From: an uncultured Roseibium sp.
GTDB taxonomy: Bacteria > Pseudomonadota > Alphaproteobacteria > Rhizobiales > Stappiaceae
Length of the DNA stretch: 64,000 bases
Assembly: GCF_947499295.1 (NCBI RefSeq)
Contig: NZ_CANMNP010000008.1
Location: 62,001 to 126,000 of the forward strand
Direction of reading: 5' to 3'
Shown piece after piece: positions 34,837 to 45,299 of this stretch; positions within the stretch are counted from its first letter, which is position 1; every line of letters starts with the position of its first letter. Made by a program: the position numbers and the translations under genes. The notes under the pieces were generated by a model. It saw nothing but the letters and a program-made list of their open reading frames with translations, made no database searches and was not told the DNA's origin.

Positions 34837-36831
34837 CTAATCCAGCCTCGCCTCCTTCTCGCGCCGCTCAAACGGCACCTTTCTGCCATCGGCCGTAAGC
34901 TGGCAGATGGAGGTCGGGGCACCGGTTTCGTCAAGTTCGACCAGTCCGATCCCGGAAGCGTTCAAGATCCGCTGTCCATGCGGGGTCCCTACCGGCTTGC
35001 GCGGAATGACGCGCATCCCTCTGCGTTTGGTGAACCAGTTGAGCGGTGATCGCGGGGCAAAGGCCCACCTGTTGCAGAAGTCGAAAACACGGATCAGCTT
35101 TTCCGGCCAGATGTTCTTGATACCGGAACTGCAGATCTGCCAAATCTGAGGACTGTCCGGTTCATCGCCATTCAGGCTTGGCGTCACCTGACGCAGTTCA
35201 ACGTCGTAGACAAATGAATAGTGGACGTCACCGGACAGGATCACGAAATGCTTGGGCGTGTTGCGATGCCGGAAAACATTCAAGATAGCGCCCGCCGTTC
35301 CCGCGTGCGCCATCCAATACTCCGCGTCAACCATCAGCGGTTTGCCGATAACGGTGAAGAATTTCTGCACAGCTTCAATGAGTTTGACGCCGAAAATCGG
35401 CGCAGCGGACACCAGGAGGACCGAGTTCTTGCCGCGCAGGTGAGACTGAAGATCCGTTGCCGCTTCCCAATCCAGCAAGCCGGAGGGATAATGTGAATTG
35501 CGCTCCGAACGCCAGCGGCGGGTGCGCGTGTCCAGGACGATCAAAGGCGGATCGGTTTGCCATTGATAGTCCCACTCCTCAAGAGCCAAGAGTGCCGTGA
35601 TTGCTGCATCGTGGCGGTCCGATCCTGGGTCAGCCAATGCGTCGCGCACAAACGCTTCCTGGGTATTGCGGAAGGTTTGCGGACAATTGCCCCAGCCCTG
35701 GTTCAGCGAATAGGCGATAATCGCGTTGCCGATCACCCGACGAGCCAACGGATGCCCATAGGCTGCCTGTTCCCAGGCAAGCGACAGGTTCCAATCGTCA
35801 GTCACATCGTGATCGTCGAAAATCATTGCAGTCGGGAGGTGGGCCATCAGCCGCCTTACGGCCGGGAGGTCGGCAACGAAGGCCTTCAAGGTCTCCGTTT
35901 CCTCCGCGTACATCTTCATTTCCTTGTCGCTCAATCCTTCAGGTGCCTGGAACTCCGGCATGTCCTTCCAGACGGCCGGCGACCAGACCAGCAAATACAT
36001 GGCCAGCATTTCCGCCAGCGTGAAGAGATGATTGCGGGCGTGCAGGGAAGTGAAGATCGGTTTGCTCGTGCCGCCGAAGAGAACGTCGAACACCCTTGCG
36101 TTCTGATCGATCTTTGGCAGCAGCCCGTCGCGGCGATAGAGATAACCGCCGGCAGCATGCAAGGCATGGCCAGAGTCGGGAAGTCCGGTATCAAGACCGC
36201 TCAAGGTTTCGTCGTGAAGACCAAGCTTTTGAGCAAGTGCCCCGATCGCCTGCACCATCGGTCCGGCCACGTCATCCACATAGACCTGGTCACCGCTCAT
36301 GACCAATAGCGATGGCCAGCCTTCTTCATTCGTACCAGGGGTCTCGCTGGTCGGAAGGCGCGCTTTCAAATGGGCATCGGCTGCGACCAAGCCATCGCCG
36401 GCTTCGCTGTGCGGTTTGCGGCATGACCCATGCAGCAAGGACTTGATCCTTTGGGGCACCATGAACCCGGGACGACTGACGCCCGGATAGGTGAGATCCG
36501 GTGCCCAGATCGTGTGATCCTGCCAGCCACTTTCCGGATCGTCTTCAAGTTCAAGGCTAAGGCGATAGCTGATCCATGTTTCAGCGGGCAACGGTGTGTC
36601 GATCGGCACGTCTATCAGGAGATAGTGCAGCCTTTCGCCCGCGCATATGCAGGAAAGCTCCTCGGTGCCAGGTGTCAGGATAAATTCCATCGCCTTTTCG
36701 GCTTCCGCCTGCAGCTCCAGCTTCACACGGGCGGATGCGCGCACTGCCAGCCAGATGGCCACACTGTCCGGTGTGACCTTACGCAGAATCGGGCCTGCCA
36801 AAACTGCGGGAAGGCCCTTCTCAGGTTGCAT
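34837..36831 (-). CDS. PhoD-like metallophosphatase
   Basis: 664 residues, no obvious signal peptide. Metal-ligand motifs of the PhoD/calcineurin-like group are visible: LLVMSGDQVYVDD, MIFDDHDVTDDWN and FVILSGDVHYSFVYD. The N-terminal ~120 residues form the Fn3-like domain usual in PhoD relatives (GPILRKVTPDSVAIWLAV). Lacking an export signal, it is probably a cytoplasmic phosphodiesterase rather than a secreted alkaline phosphatase. It overlaps the upstream DUF2252 gene by 11 bp. Confidence 0.84.
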   Translation of the reverse strand: MQPEKGLPAVLAGPILRKVTPDSVAIWLAVRASARVKLELQAEAEKAMEFILTPGTEELSCICAGERLHYLLIDVPIDTPLPAETWISYRLSLELEDDPESGWQDHTIWAPDLTYPGVSRPGFMVPQRIKSLLHGSCRKPHSEAGDGLVAADAHLKARLPTSETPGTNEEGWPSLLVMSGDQVYVDDVAGPMVQAIGALAQKLGLHDETLSGLDTGLPDSGHALHAAGGYLYRRDGLLPKIDQNARVFDVLFGGTSKPIFTSLHARNHLFTLAEMLAMYLLVWSPAVWKDMPEFQAPEGLSDKEMKMYAEETETLKAFVADLPAVRRLMAHLPTAMIFDDHDVTDDWNLSLAWEQAAYGHPLARRVIGNAIIAYSLNQGWGNCPQTFRNTQEAFVRDALADPGSDRHDAAITALLALEEWDYQWQTDPPLIVLDTRTRRWRSERNSHYPSGLLDWEAATDLQSHLRGKNSVLLVSAAPIFGVKLIEAVQKFFTVIGKPLMVDAEYWMAHAGTAGAILNVFRHRNTPKHFVILSGDVHYSFVYDVELRQVTPSLNGDEPDSPQIWQICSSGIKNIWPEKLIRVFDFCNRWAFAPRSPLNWFTKRRGMRVIPRKPVGTPHGQRILNASGIGLVELDETGAPTSICQLTADGRKVPFERREKEARLD

Positions 36832-38170
36832 ATGCGTCTCCGTGTGCCCCTACCATCTTCAACAACAACGCATAATCCTGTCTGGTCTGACCAGCGTATT
36901 TTCGTGCAAGCGCAATCAACTCCTTCCTAGAGGTCTTCAATGCCGACGTCATGGCCCGCTCGTAGCGCACCGAGCGGCGATCGCCGCGAGAATGCGTTCG
37001 CGCCAGTGCGACACCACAGGCCTCTGCATAATCCTTGAGCGCTTTCGCAGGTTTCCTTGTGCGCAACAGGTCCTCTGGATCAACCGTCAGTCTTGCGTGA
37101 TGGCGCGAGCGTACGAGCCAGTGCAAACCGCTCCAATAAACTTCATCCAGCACCAGATCAGGACGGCGCATCATGCGGCGCTGACAGTCCACAGTCAGAT
37201 GCGCCGGGTTCATCCGGTTGACAGGCGACAGATCCGGAAAATGGTGGATCACCGCAGCTTCTCTCTGTTGCTTTATCTCAACGACATGGGTCTCCCTGAA
37301 AGTCCCGGCGTCAGGTGCCGCGTCCGGCCCAACCAGAAAATAGTAACGCTCGACACTGAGCGAACCGATCCCGGCCCCGATGCGCCTTGCGACATCCAGA
37401 ACATCATCATCGAGATGTGGCCCGAACACTTGCCTCAGTTCACCTGCAAGGACAGGAGCGACCTCTGCAAGCTTGTCTGATGAAGGATCGAAACGAAACC
37501 CGGCTGCTGTTCTCTTCGTCAATTTGGCAACAGAAGACTTCTTCTCAAAATGTTTGCCGCCCGCAGACCTGGCTTGCGCCTTACAGATAGGTTTTTTCAA
37601 GAAGTGCCCCTTGGCGAAACGTTTCAATGCCTCGTCCCGCTTGTCGGTGTCCTTCACGATCTGGCCCAGCGCCTTGCGATACGACTTGAGAAAGCGCTCT
37701 GACGCTCCTGCCGCATCCTTCCAGGTCGGTGGTGTTTTGTTTTTGAACCTCTTCTCGCTGCGATAACGCCCCGCAACGAGACCCTCCAGAAAATCTGCAA
37801 CCAGAAACAGCGAGACACAAAATCGCAACAGGTCGAAGGCAGCATGCCCTGTAGCGGCATCATCATAGTCGTTGGGTGCCCAGATCACCGTGTCTCCGTA
37901 GCTGCCATTTTCGGTAAGGAAGCCGAAATTCGCCAAATGACAGTCGCCGACAATGCGCGTCAGAGGCACGTCAAGAAGTGCATTTGGCAGTCTGAGATTT
38001 CCAAAGGAAAGGTCGGCATAAAAAAGCTGAGAAGCGCCCCGCAGGAACTGAAACGGCGAGGCGGCCATTTTGACATGTTTTGCCAACACAGGCCGCGCAT
38101 CCGGCGCTGCCCCGTCTATGCGCCGAAGCTCCTTTGAAATCAACAATTGACGTTTTCTGCGCGCGTTCAT
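36821..38170 (-). CDS. DUF2252 family protein
   Basis: 449 residues from ATG 38170 with AAGG upstream. SPFQFLRGASQLFYADL, VGDCHLANFGFL, NDYDDAATGHAAFDLLRFCVSL and ALARTHSRGDRR are DUF2252 hallmarks. The GD-H--N and later D residues recall a protein-kinase/APH-like catalytic loop, suggesting a phosphotransferase fold. Its stop overlaps the start of the PhoD-like gene by 11 bp, so the two products are probably made together. Activity unknown. Confidence 0.82.
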   Translation of the reverse strand: MNARRKRQLLISKELRRIDGAAPDARPVLAKHVKMAASPFQFLRGASQLFYADLSFGNLRLPNALLDVPLTRIVGDCHLANFGFLTENGSYGDTVIWAPNDYDDAATGHAAFDLLRFCVSLFLVADFLEGLVAGRYRSEKRFKNKTPPTWKDAAGASERFLKSYRKALGQIVKDTDKRDEALKRFAKGHFLKKPICKAQARSAGGKHFEKKSSVAKLTKRTAAGFRFDPSSDKLAEVAPVLAGELRQVFGPHLDDDVLDVARRIGAGIGSLSVERYYFLVGPDAAPDAGTFRETHVVEIKQQREAAVIHHFPDLSPVNRMNPAHLTVDCQRRMMRRPDLVLDEVYWSGLHWLVRSRHHARLTVDPEDLLRTRKPAKALKDYAEACGVALARTHSRGDRRSVRYERAMTSALKTSRKELIALARKYAGQTRQDYALLLKMVGAHGDAYAT

Positions 38171-38618
38171 TGGATGCCTTGATTGCAAGGTGCAACTGGT
38201 TGCCGGTCCGGTTCCGAAAGTCTCTCTGGCAATCTCACATATGTTTGCAACATCGCGCTGGCAACCGGGCTGATACAATCGGTGACAAACATTCTTGTTG
38301 TGCGCCTCAGGCGGCAGCAGTGCAAATCAGAAAAGGGGAACGGCGCCGGTACCAGCCCGCAAGGCCTTCACACCATTGGTCAGGACAGATCTGCCGTGTT
38401 CGCCGGCTTATCGGCATTGCCGGTCGATCGGCAAAAGCTATTTGCGGCGCAGGGGGTCCATATAGGGCCCATGGATCCTCTCCGCTTGTGGCCTACGACC
38501 TGACGGCCACCAGGAATGCAGAACGGTTTCGTCGGCGCGATAAACGCAAACGTTTTCCGGGTGCAAACGTGCCTTAGAGGACTTCTGGGAACTTCAATGA
38601 AGTTGGGTTGTGAAGGAA
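38171..38618. other. Intergenic region between DUF2252 gene and tRNA-Ala
   Basis: No supported gene; the short frames here lack RBS and family-like sequence. It should hold the promoter of the DUF2252 gene and the 3' end of the tRNA transcript. A small AACTTC-N3-GAAGTT hairpin lies at 38590-38604, just past the tRNA, without a T-tract. Confidence 0.4.
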
Positions 38619-38694
38619 TGGTGGAGCCAAGGGGGCTCGAACCCCTGACCTCTTCGCTGCCAGCGAAGCGCTCTCCCAGCTGAGCTATGGCCCC
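38619..38694 (-). tRNA. tRNA-Ala (GGC)
   Basis: 76 nt on the minus strand including an encoded CCA. The acceptor stem GGGGCCA pairs with TGGCTCC (G·U tolerated). The D-arm begins AGCTCAGCTGGGAGAGC, the anticodon arm is CTTCG-CTGGCAG-CGAAG giving anticodon GGC, and the T-arm is AGGGGTTCGAGCCCCT. All cloverleaf parts are present. No integrase or repeat flanks it, so there is no sign of use as an attachment site. Confidence 0.95.
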
Positions 38695-38741
38695 ATGTTC
38701 CAAGTGCGTCCGGGCTGGGAACCCGGCGCTGATGGGGGCGG

Positions 38742-38770
38742 AACATAGTCACACCGCCCCACAAGATCAA
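38742..38770 (-). promoter_or_regulatory. Promoter of tRNA-Ala
   Basis: On the minus strand: TTGATC (complement of 38765-38770), 17-bp spacer, TATGTT (complement of 38742-38747), about 47 bp before the tRNA 5' end. A GGGGCGG/CCGCCCC inverted repeat (38735-38741 and 38754-38760) overlaps it. Confidence 0.6.
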
Positions 38771-38845
38771 GCAGAAAATCGCCGATCAGGCTTCGGCTTG
38801 CACTGATTTACAAGCGCAGGCCGAAATCTTTTCTAAATCAATTAG

Positions 38846-39244
38846 TTACCGGTCGGTATCTTCGTCTATCTCGACACGGATACCTGGCACGGCTTCGTCG
38901 TCTTCATCTTCGTCGTCGATGAAAACATCGTCGCTGCTGTCGTCGTCGTCTTCCTCGAGATCAACGTCGGTATCGTCGATATCCGGCACATCCTCGTCGT
39001 CAGAACCTTCCGCTTCCGCATCCGCTTCTTCCAGGGTCACGATTTCCGGTGCGGCAGCGTCTTCTTCTTCTTCTTCTTCTTCCGGTTTTTCCTCAACCTT
39101 GGCCGCCTTGGCCGCACGAGAGGTCATCACCGCTTCGAAAACGGTACCGCATTTCGGGCACGTAACCGGTTCCCGATTGAGATCGTAGTATTTTGCGCCG
39201 CAGCTCGGGCACAGCCGCTTTGTGCCAAGTTCAGGTTTTGCCAC
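38846..39244 (-). CDS. TIGR02300 family protein (FYDLN acid domain)
   Basis: 132 residues from GTG 39244. The start AKPELGTKRLCPSCGAKYYDLNREPVTCPKCG is diagnostic: a zinc ribbon (Cys12, 15, 29, 32) with the YDLN motif. The remaining ~95 residues are an extremely acidic tail of Glu and Asp with a run of seven Glu encoded by a trinucleotide repeat. The family is restricted largely to Alphaproteobacteria and its role is unknown. It is divergent from aroA, the usual neighbour. Confidence 0.9.
   Translation of the reverse strand: MAKPELGTKRLCPSCGAKYYDLNREPVTCPKCGTVFEAVMTSRAAKAAKVEEKPEEEEEEEDAAAPEIVTLEEADAEAEGSDDEDVPDIDDTDVDLEEDDDDSSDDVFIDDEDEDDEAVPGIRVEIDEDTDR
39061..39082. repeat. Trinucleotide microsatellite (CTT)7, GAA on coding strand
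   Basis: Seven uninterrupted CTT units inside the TIGR02300 gene. It encodes poly-Glu on the minus strand and stays in frame if units are gained or lost. Confidence 0.85.
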
Positions 39245-41538
<2,294 letters not shown>

Positions 41539-41814
41539 GTAGCAATGTGGGGTTCACCTTTGGTGCGCCCCTGTTCGTGCATCCGGAACAGACAGGCTGA
41601 AAGGCCAAAGGTTCTTAAAAGGAACACCTAAGAGATTTCGGCAGGACGCAGCCAAAACCGCGCCCTGTGACGAGACCGGATTTTCCGGCTCCTGCCCCGC
41701 CGGCCCGCTTCTTGTAAGCGGAAGGATCAGCGAGAACGCGATCCCGGGAGAAGGCCAATCCGGAGTGCAACACCAACCCGCCGGCGGTGCGCCAACTGGC
41801 GCCAGGAGAAAGAC
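41539..41814 (+). other. Structured leader of rpsA
   Basis: 276 bp without a gene but dense in inverted repeats: GGGG/CACC with GGTG/CCCC at 41549-41571; GGCAGGA (41640-41646) with TCCTGCC (41690-41696) enclosing CCGGA-N3-TCCGG (41676-41688); CCGCTT-N5-AAGCGG (41705-41721); GCGCCA-N2-TGGCGC (41789-41802) ending one base before the AGGAG of rpsA (41804). It probably contains the rpsA promoter and a regulated leader, since S1 is autoregulated in enterobacteria. Confidence 0.5.
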
Positions 41815-43512
41815 TTGACTGATTTTAATCCCTCCACCGAGGATTTTGCGGCTCTTCTCGAAGAGTCCTTCGTCCAGAACGACCTTTACGAAGGTGCTGT
41901 TGTCAAAGGCACCGTCGTTGCTATCGAAAAAGACCTGGCCGTCATCGACGTCGGCCTGAAGGTTGAAGGCCGTGTGCCGCTGAAGGAATTCGGCGCCAAG
42001 GGCCGCGACGGCGAAATGGGCGTCGGGACCGAAGTTGAAGTTTACCTGGAGCGTGTCGAAAACGCTCTTGGCGAAGCCGTTCTATCGCGCGAAAAAGCCC
42101 GCCGCGAAGAAAGCTGGGTTCGCCTCGAAGTCGCCTTCGAAGCCAACGAAAAAGTCAACGGCCAGATCTTCAACCAGGTCAAAGGCGGCTTCACCGTCGA
42201 TCTGGATGGCGCTGTTGCCTTCCTGCCGCGTTCCCAGGTGGACATCCGCCCGGTTCGCGACGTGACCCCGCTGATGCATACGCCTCAGCCGTTCCAGATC
42301 CTGAAAATGGACAAGCGTCGCGGCAACATCGTCGTATCGCGCCGTGTCGTTCTGGAAGAAACCCGTGCGGAGCAGCGCTCCGAGCTGGTCCAGAGCCTGG
42401 AAGAAGGTCATACCGTGGAAGGTGTGGTCAAGAACATCACCGATTACGGTGCGTTCGTCGACCTCGGCGGCATCGATGGTCTGCTGCACGTCACCGACAT
42501 CGCGTGGCGCCGCATCAACCATCCGTCGGAAGTTCTCACCATTGGCCAGACCGTCAAGGTGCAGATCATCCGCGTCAACCAGGAAACGCACCGCATCAGC
42601 CTCGGCATGAAGCAGCTTGAGACCGATCCGTGGGATGGCATCGAAGCCAAATACCCGATCGAAGCCAAGTTCACCGGCCGCGTGACCAACATCACCGACT
42701 ATGGTGCATTCGTGGAACTGGAGCCGGGCATCGAAGGCCTTATCCACGTTTCAGAAATGTCCTGGACCAAGAAGAACGTCCATCCGGGCAAGATCGTTTC
42801 CACTTCTCAGGAAGTCGAAGTGATGATCCTGGAAGTCGATCCGGTCAAGCGCCGCATCTCGCTCGGTCTCAAGCAGACCCTGCAGAACCCGTGGGATGCG
42901 TTTGCTGAACAGTTCCCGGTCGGCACGAATGTCGAAGGCGAAGTCAAGAACAAAACCGAATTCGGTCTGTTCATCGGCCTCGACGGCGACGTGGACGGCA
43001 TGGTGCACCTGTCCGATCTCGACTGGAACCGTCCGGGCGAGCAGGTCATCGAAGAGTACAAGAAGGGCGACATGGTCAAGGCCGTCGTTCTGGATGTTGA
43101 TGTTGAGAAAGAGCGTATCTCACTCGGTATCAAGCAGCTCACCGGCGACCCGATGGAATCTGGTGCTGCCGGCGAGATCCGCAAGAACTCTGTCGTCACT
43201 TGTGAAGTCATCGAAATCAAAGACGGTGGCCTGGAAGTCAAGATCGCGGACAGCGACCTGACAGCCTTCGTACGTCGCGCTGATCTCAGCCGTGACCGCG
43301 AGGACCAGCGTCCTGAGAAATTCTCTGTCGGCGACAAGTTCGATGCACGCATCACGCAGTTCGACAAGAAGACCCGCAAGGTTGCAGCGTCGATCAAAGC
43401 GCTGGAAATCGCAGAAGAGAAGGAAGCTGTTGCTCAGTACGGTTCGTCCGACAGCGGCGCATCTCTCGGCGATATCCTGGGTGCTGCTCTGAAGCAGCAA
43501 ACAGACGACTAA
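41815..43512 (+). CDS. rpsA: 30S ribosomal protein S1
   Basis: 565 residues from TTG 41815 with AGGAG at 41804; TTG is unusual for such an abundant protein and fits translational throttling. Six S1 (OB-fold) repeats, with the clearest as VEGVVKNITDYGAFVDLGGIDGLLHVTDIAW and its copies about every 85 residues. S1 binds mRNA on the 30S subunit and helps initiation on structured messages. The length matches alphaproteobacterial S1. It is followed by a strong terminator. Confidence 0.97.
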   Translation: MTDFNPSTEDFAALLEESFVQNDLYEGAVVKGTVVAIEKDLAVIDVGLKVEGRVPLKEFGAKGRDGEMGVGTEVEVYLERVENALGEAVLSREKARREESWVRLEVAFEANEKVNGQIFNQVKGGFTVDLDGAVAFLPRSQVDIRPVRDVTPLMHTPQPFQILKMDKRRGNIVVSRRVVLEETRAEQRSELVQSLEEGHTVEGVVKNITDYGAFVDLGGIDGLLHVTDIAWRRINHPSEVLTIGQTVKVQIIRVNQETHRISLGMKQLETDPWDGIEAKYPIEAKFTGRVTNITDYGAFVELEPGIEGLIHVSEMSWTKKNVHPGKIVSTSQEVEVMILEVDPVKRRISLGLKQTLQNPWDAFAEQFPVGTNVEGEVKNKTEFGLFIGLDGDVDGMVHLSDLDWNRPGEQVIEEYKKGDMVKAVVLDVDVEKERISLGIKQLTGDPMESGAAGEIRKNSVVTCEVIEIKDGGLEVKIADSDLTAFVRRADLSRDREDQRPEKFSVGDKFDARITQFDKKTRKVAASIKALEIAEEKEAVAQYGSSDSGASLGDILGAALKQQTDD

Positions 43513-43546
43513 ATTTTCCGGTCACTTTCAGGACCAGAAACGGAAA

Positions 43547-43575
43547 AGCCCGGCAGCGATGCCGGGCTTTTTTTT
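43547..43575 (+). terminator. Rho-independent terminator of rpsA
   Basis: AGCCCGGCA-N4-TGCCGGGCT followed by an eight-T run, 34 bp after the rpsA stop. Confidence 0.93.
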
Positions 43576-43601
43576 CAAGCAAGAACTTTCTTTGACACCG
43601 G

Positions 43602-43856
43602 TCAGGCAACACCGTCACGAACATAGGTGAAAGCATTCAAGCCGGCTCCAATCGCAACGATCCTTATCTTGCGCTTTACACCGCCCGGCATCGGGTCATC
43701 TAGGCGGTAGACACCATCGCGCTGAAGTCCCAATCCAGCTGCCGCAGGAACCCAACCGGCTTGGGCGTATTCCTCGAAACCTCCCGTCGCTTGTGGTGCA
43801 TCCGATGTTTGTGACAAGGTTGTTCCAGTTTCATAGGTTTTCAAAATATAAGGCAT
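43602..43856 (-). CDS. Small uncharacterised protein (84 aa)
   Basis: 84 residues, ATG 43856 behind AAGGGAG. No signal peptide, membrane segment or familiar motif; the sequence is mixed, with a GVYRLDDPMPGGVKRKIRIVAIG stretch that looks beta-rich. It lies 45 bp after the secreted four-cysteine protein gene on the same strand and is probably the last gene of the accessory minus-strand cluster. Coding is supported by the RBS, the spacing and the intact frame, but not by homology. Confidence 0.55.
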   Translation of the reverse strand: MPYILKTYETGTTLSQTSDAPQATGGFEEYAQAGWVPAAAGLGLQRDGVYRLDDPMPGGVKRKIRIVAIGAGLNAFTYVRDGVA

Positions 43857-43901
43857 TTGACGTTTCTCCCTTCAGGAGCGCTTCGAACGCTCTGCAGCTG
43901 A

Positions 43902-44309
43902 CTATTGGCAAGGTGTAAGCCCACCTGGATCTCGAATTGCGCGAAACCCGACCTGATCGATCGTGTTGTCACTGCGTGCCTGGAAGCAGTAGCTGTCATT
44001 GGCAGCCGGCGCGGCAACGACGCAGGAATTGAACCCATTGGGTACGACATAATTCTCCAGGCCATTGATGGCGAAAACGGTTGCGGTACCGTCCGGATGT
44101 GGCACCGGGTGCTTGGAAAACAGAATGGCGTCGTTAGGCGCCACGACCGGGATTGCTTGGAAATCCCGGCAGTCTGCCGAGAACGCCAATTGCGCGGAGG
44201 CGGAAACGGGCACGGCTAACAACCCACAAACCCAAGCTGCCACCGCCAACAAAGACACACGCGCTCTTCTGAAATGGAGACGCGGTTTTCCGTTTTTGAA
44301 CTTCAGCAT
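43902..44309 (-). CDS. Small secreted protein with four cysteines, unknown family
   Basis: 135 residues from ATG 44309, with AAAGGAC upstream. A clear signal peptide (RRARVSLLAVAAWVCGLLAV, cleavage near ASAQ) leaves a mature domain of about 95 residues with four cysteines (SADC, NSC, SYC, TPC), enough for two disulfides. FSADCRDFQAIPVVAPNDAILFS and the rest match no family I know. It lies 68 bp downstream of the first paralogous gene. Likely periplasmic or extracellular. Confidence 0.62.
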   Translation of the reverse strand: MLKFKNGKPRLHFRRARVSLLAVAAWVCGLLAVPVSASAQLAFSADCRDFQAIPVVAPNDAILFSKHPVPHPDGTATVFAINGLENYVVPNGFNSCVVAAPAANDSYCFQARSDNTIDQVGFRAIRDPGGLTPCQ

Positions 44310-44377
44310 TGTCGTCGTCCTTTTAATTGAGGCATCTGGTGAGCGCATGGTGGAGCGCTCCGGGCGACGGAGGTCCC

Positions 44378-45094
44378 TCAGCTGCCTGTTGTGGTGAAAG
44401 TGCCGTCTGGATTGTAGACCACCTTGATGACCTGATACCCAAGAGTGAAATCACAGGTTGCTGCATGAGAGGTGTCGTACGGAACAACGGCCCCGACCTC
44501 GAAGTCCCCAACTTTGACAAAGTACTTGGAGACTGGCGCACAATAGAGCTGGCTGTTGGGATGCGGAGAAACGAAGCTTGACAGCACTATGGTGCCGTTC
44601 TGGTTTATCGTTGCGCACCCGCAAAAAAGTTCCGGCGTTGGCGACGGTTTATAAACAGGTATCTCAACTCCGAAGTAACCGCCCGGCAGACCTTGCTTTT
44701 CAATAGGGGTCGAGAGCCCAAGCGGGTTCAAACTCATTGTCGAGTAGTTGTCGGCCTTTTGACCCGCCGCCAACGGTGTAAGGCTAATGGGTTGAGCCGC
44801 GGAAGTCTGGATGCCCACACTTTCGGTCGTATCCAGAGAGATCCTCGCATTGAAGCGCGTGACGGCCTCGTTTGCCCCAATACCAATAGCGCCGGCATAA
44901 ACCTGTTTATCAAAACTGAATTTCAGCTGTGACCCGGAGGTCGCGTGAGGCGCCAATGAACTGCCTGCCAGACAACTTGATTTGATACTGGCCGGGGAAC
45001 CGGCATTTTGAAACGTTGCCTGATCTTGGAAAGCGTAAAAGTCCGCCGGTTGGCTGGAAAGGTTTTGAATTATGATTTGATATTGAGCGGTCAT
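44378..45094 (-). CDS. Unknown protein, paralogue A of a two-member family
   Basis: 238 residues. No signal peptide or membrane segment; Ser/Thr/Gly/Pro-rich and probably beta-structured. It aligns along its length with the next upstream gene: QNLSSQPADFYAFQDQA near the start, YAG near residue 67, LNPLGLSTP and IPVYKPSP in the middle. TIVLSSFVSPHPNS, CAPVSKYFVKVGDF, ATCDFTLGYQVIKVVYNPDG follow near the end. The shared cysteines are the Cys before the KYF/KYY element and that of CDFT. I do not recognise the family. Confidence 0.65.
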   Translation of the reverse strand: MTAQYQIIIQNLSSQPADFYAFQDQATFQNAGSPASIKSSCLAGSSLAPHATSGSQLKFSFDKQVYAGAIGIGANEAVTRFNARISLDTTESVGIQTSAAQPISLTPLAAGQKADNYSTMSLNPLGLSTPIEKQGLPGGYFGVEIPVYKPSPTPELFCGCATINQNGTIVLSSFVSPHPNSQLYCAPVSKYFVKVGDFEVGAVVPYDTSHAATCDFTLGYQVIKVVYNPDGTFTTTGS

Positions 45095-45299
45095 TGTCGC
45101 TGCCTTCAGGCTTGCTATCCATGCAACGGGGAAGCATTTCGCGTTTCGATCTGAGCCGAACGTCGGTGGAACGCGCCGTCCCTTGCCTTGGAAGGCGAAC
45201 TGCTATTTTCGCGAAATTGACTTGAATTAGGCTGGCGTGAGCAGACCGGACAGGAAGAACGAACCGCTCACGCCGTCAACACCAAGAACGTATCAAGGG
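45095..45299. other. Gap between paralogues A and B
   Basis: 205 bp with no gene. It may carry a separate promoter for paralogue A; no convincing motif or terminator seen. Confidence 0.35.

Noticed and set aside
38619..38694. tRNA-Ala as attachment site of an integrated element
   Set aside because: No integrase, no repeated 3' tRNA fragment and ordinary genes on both sides.
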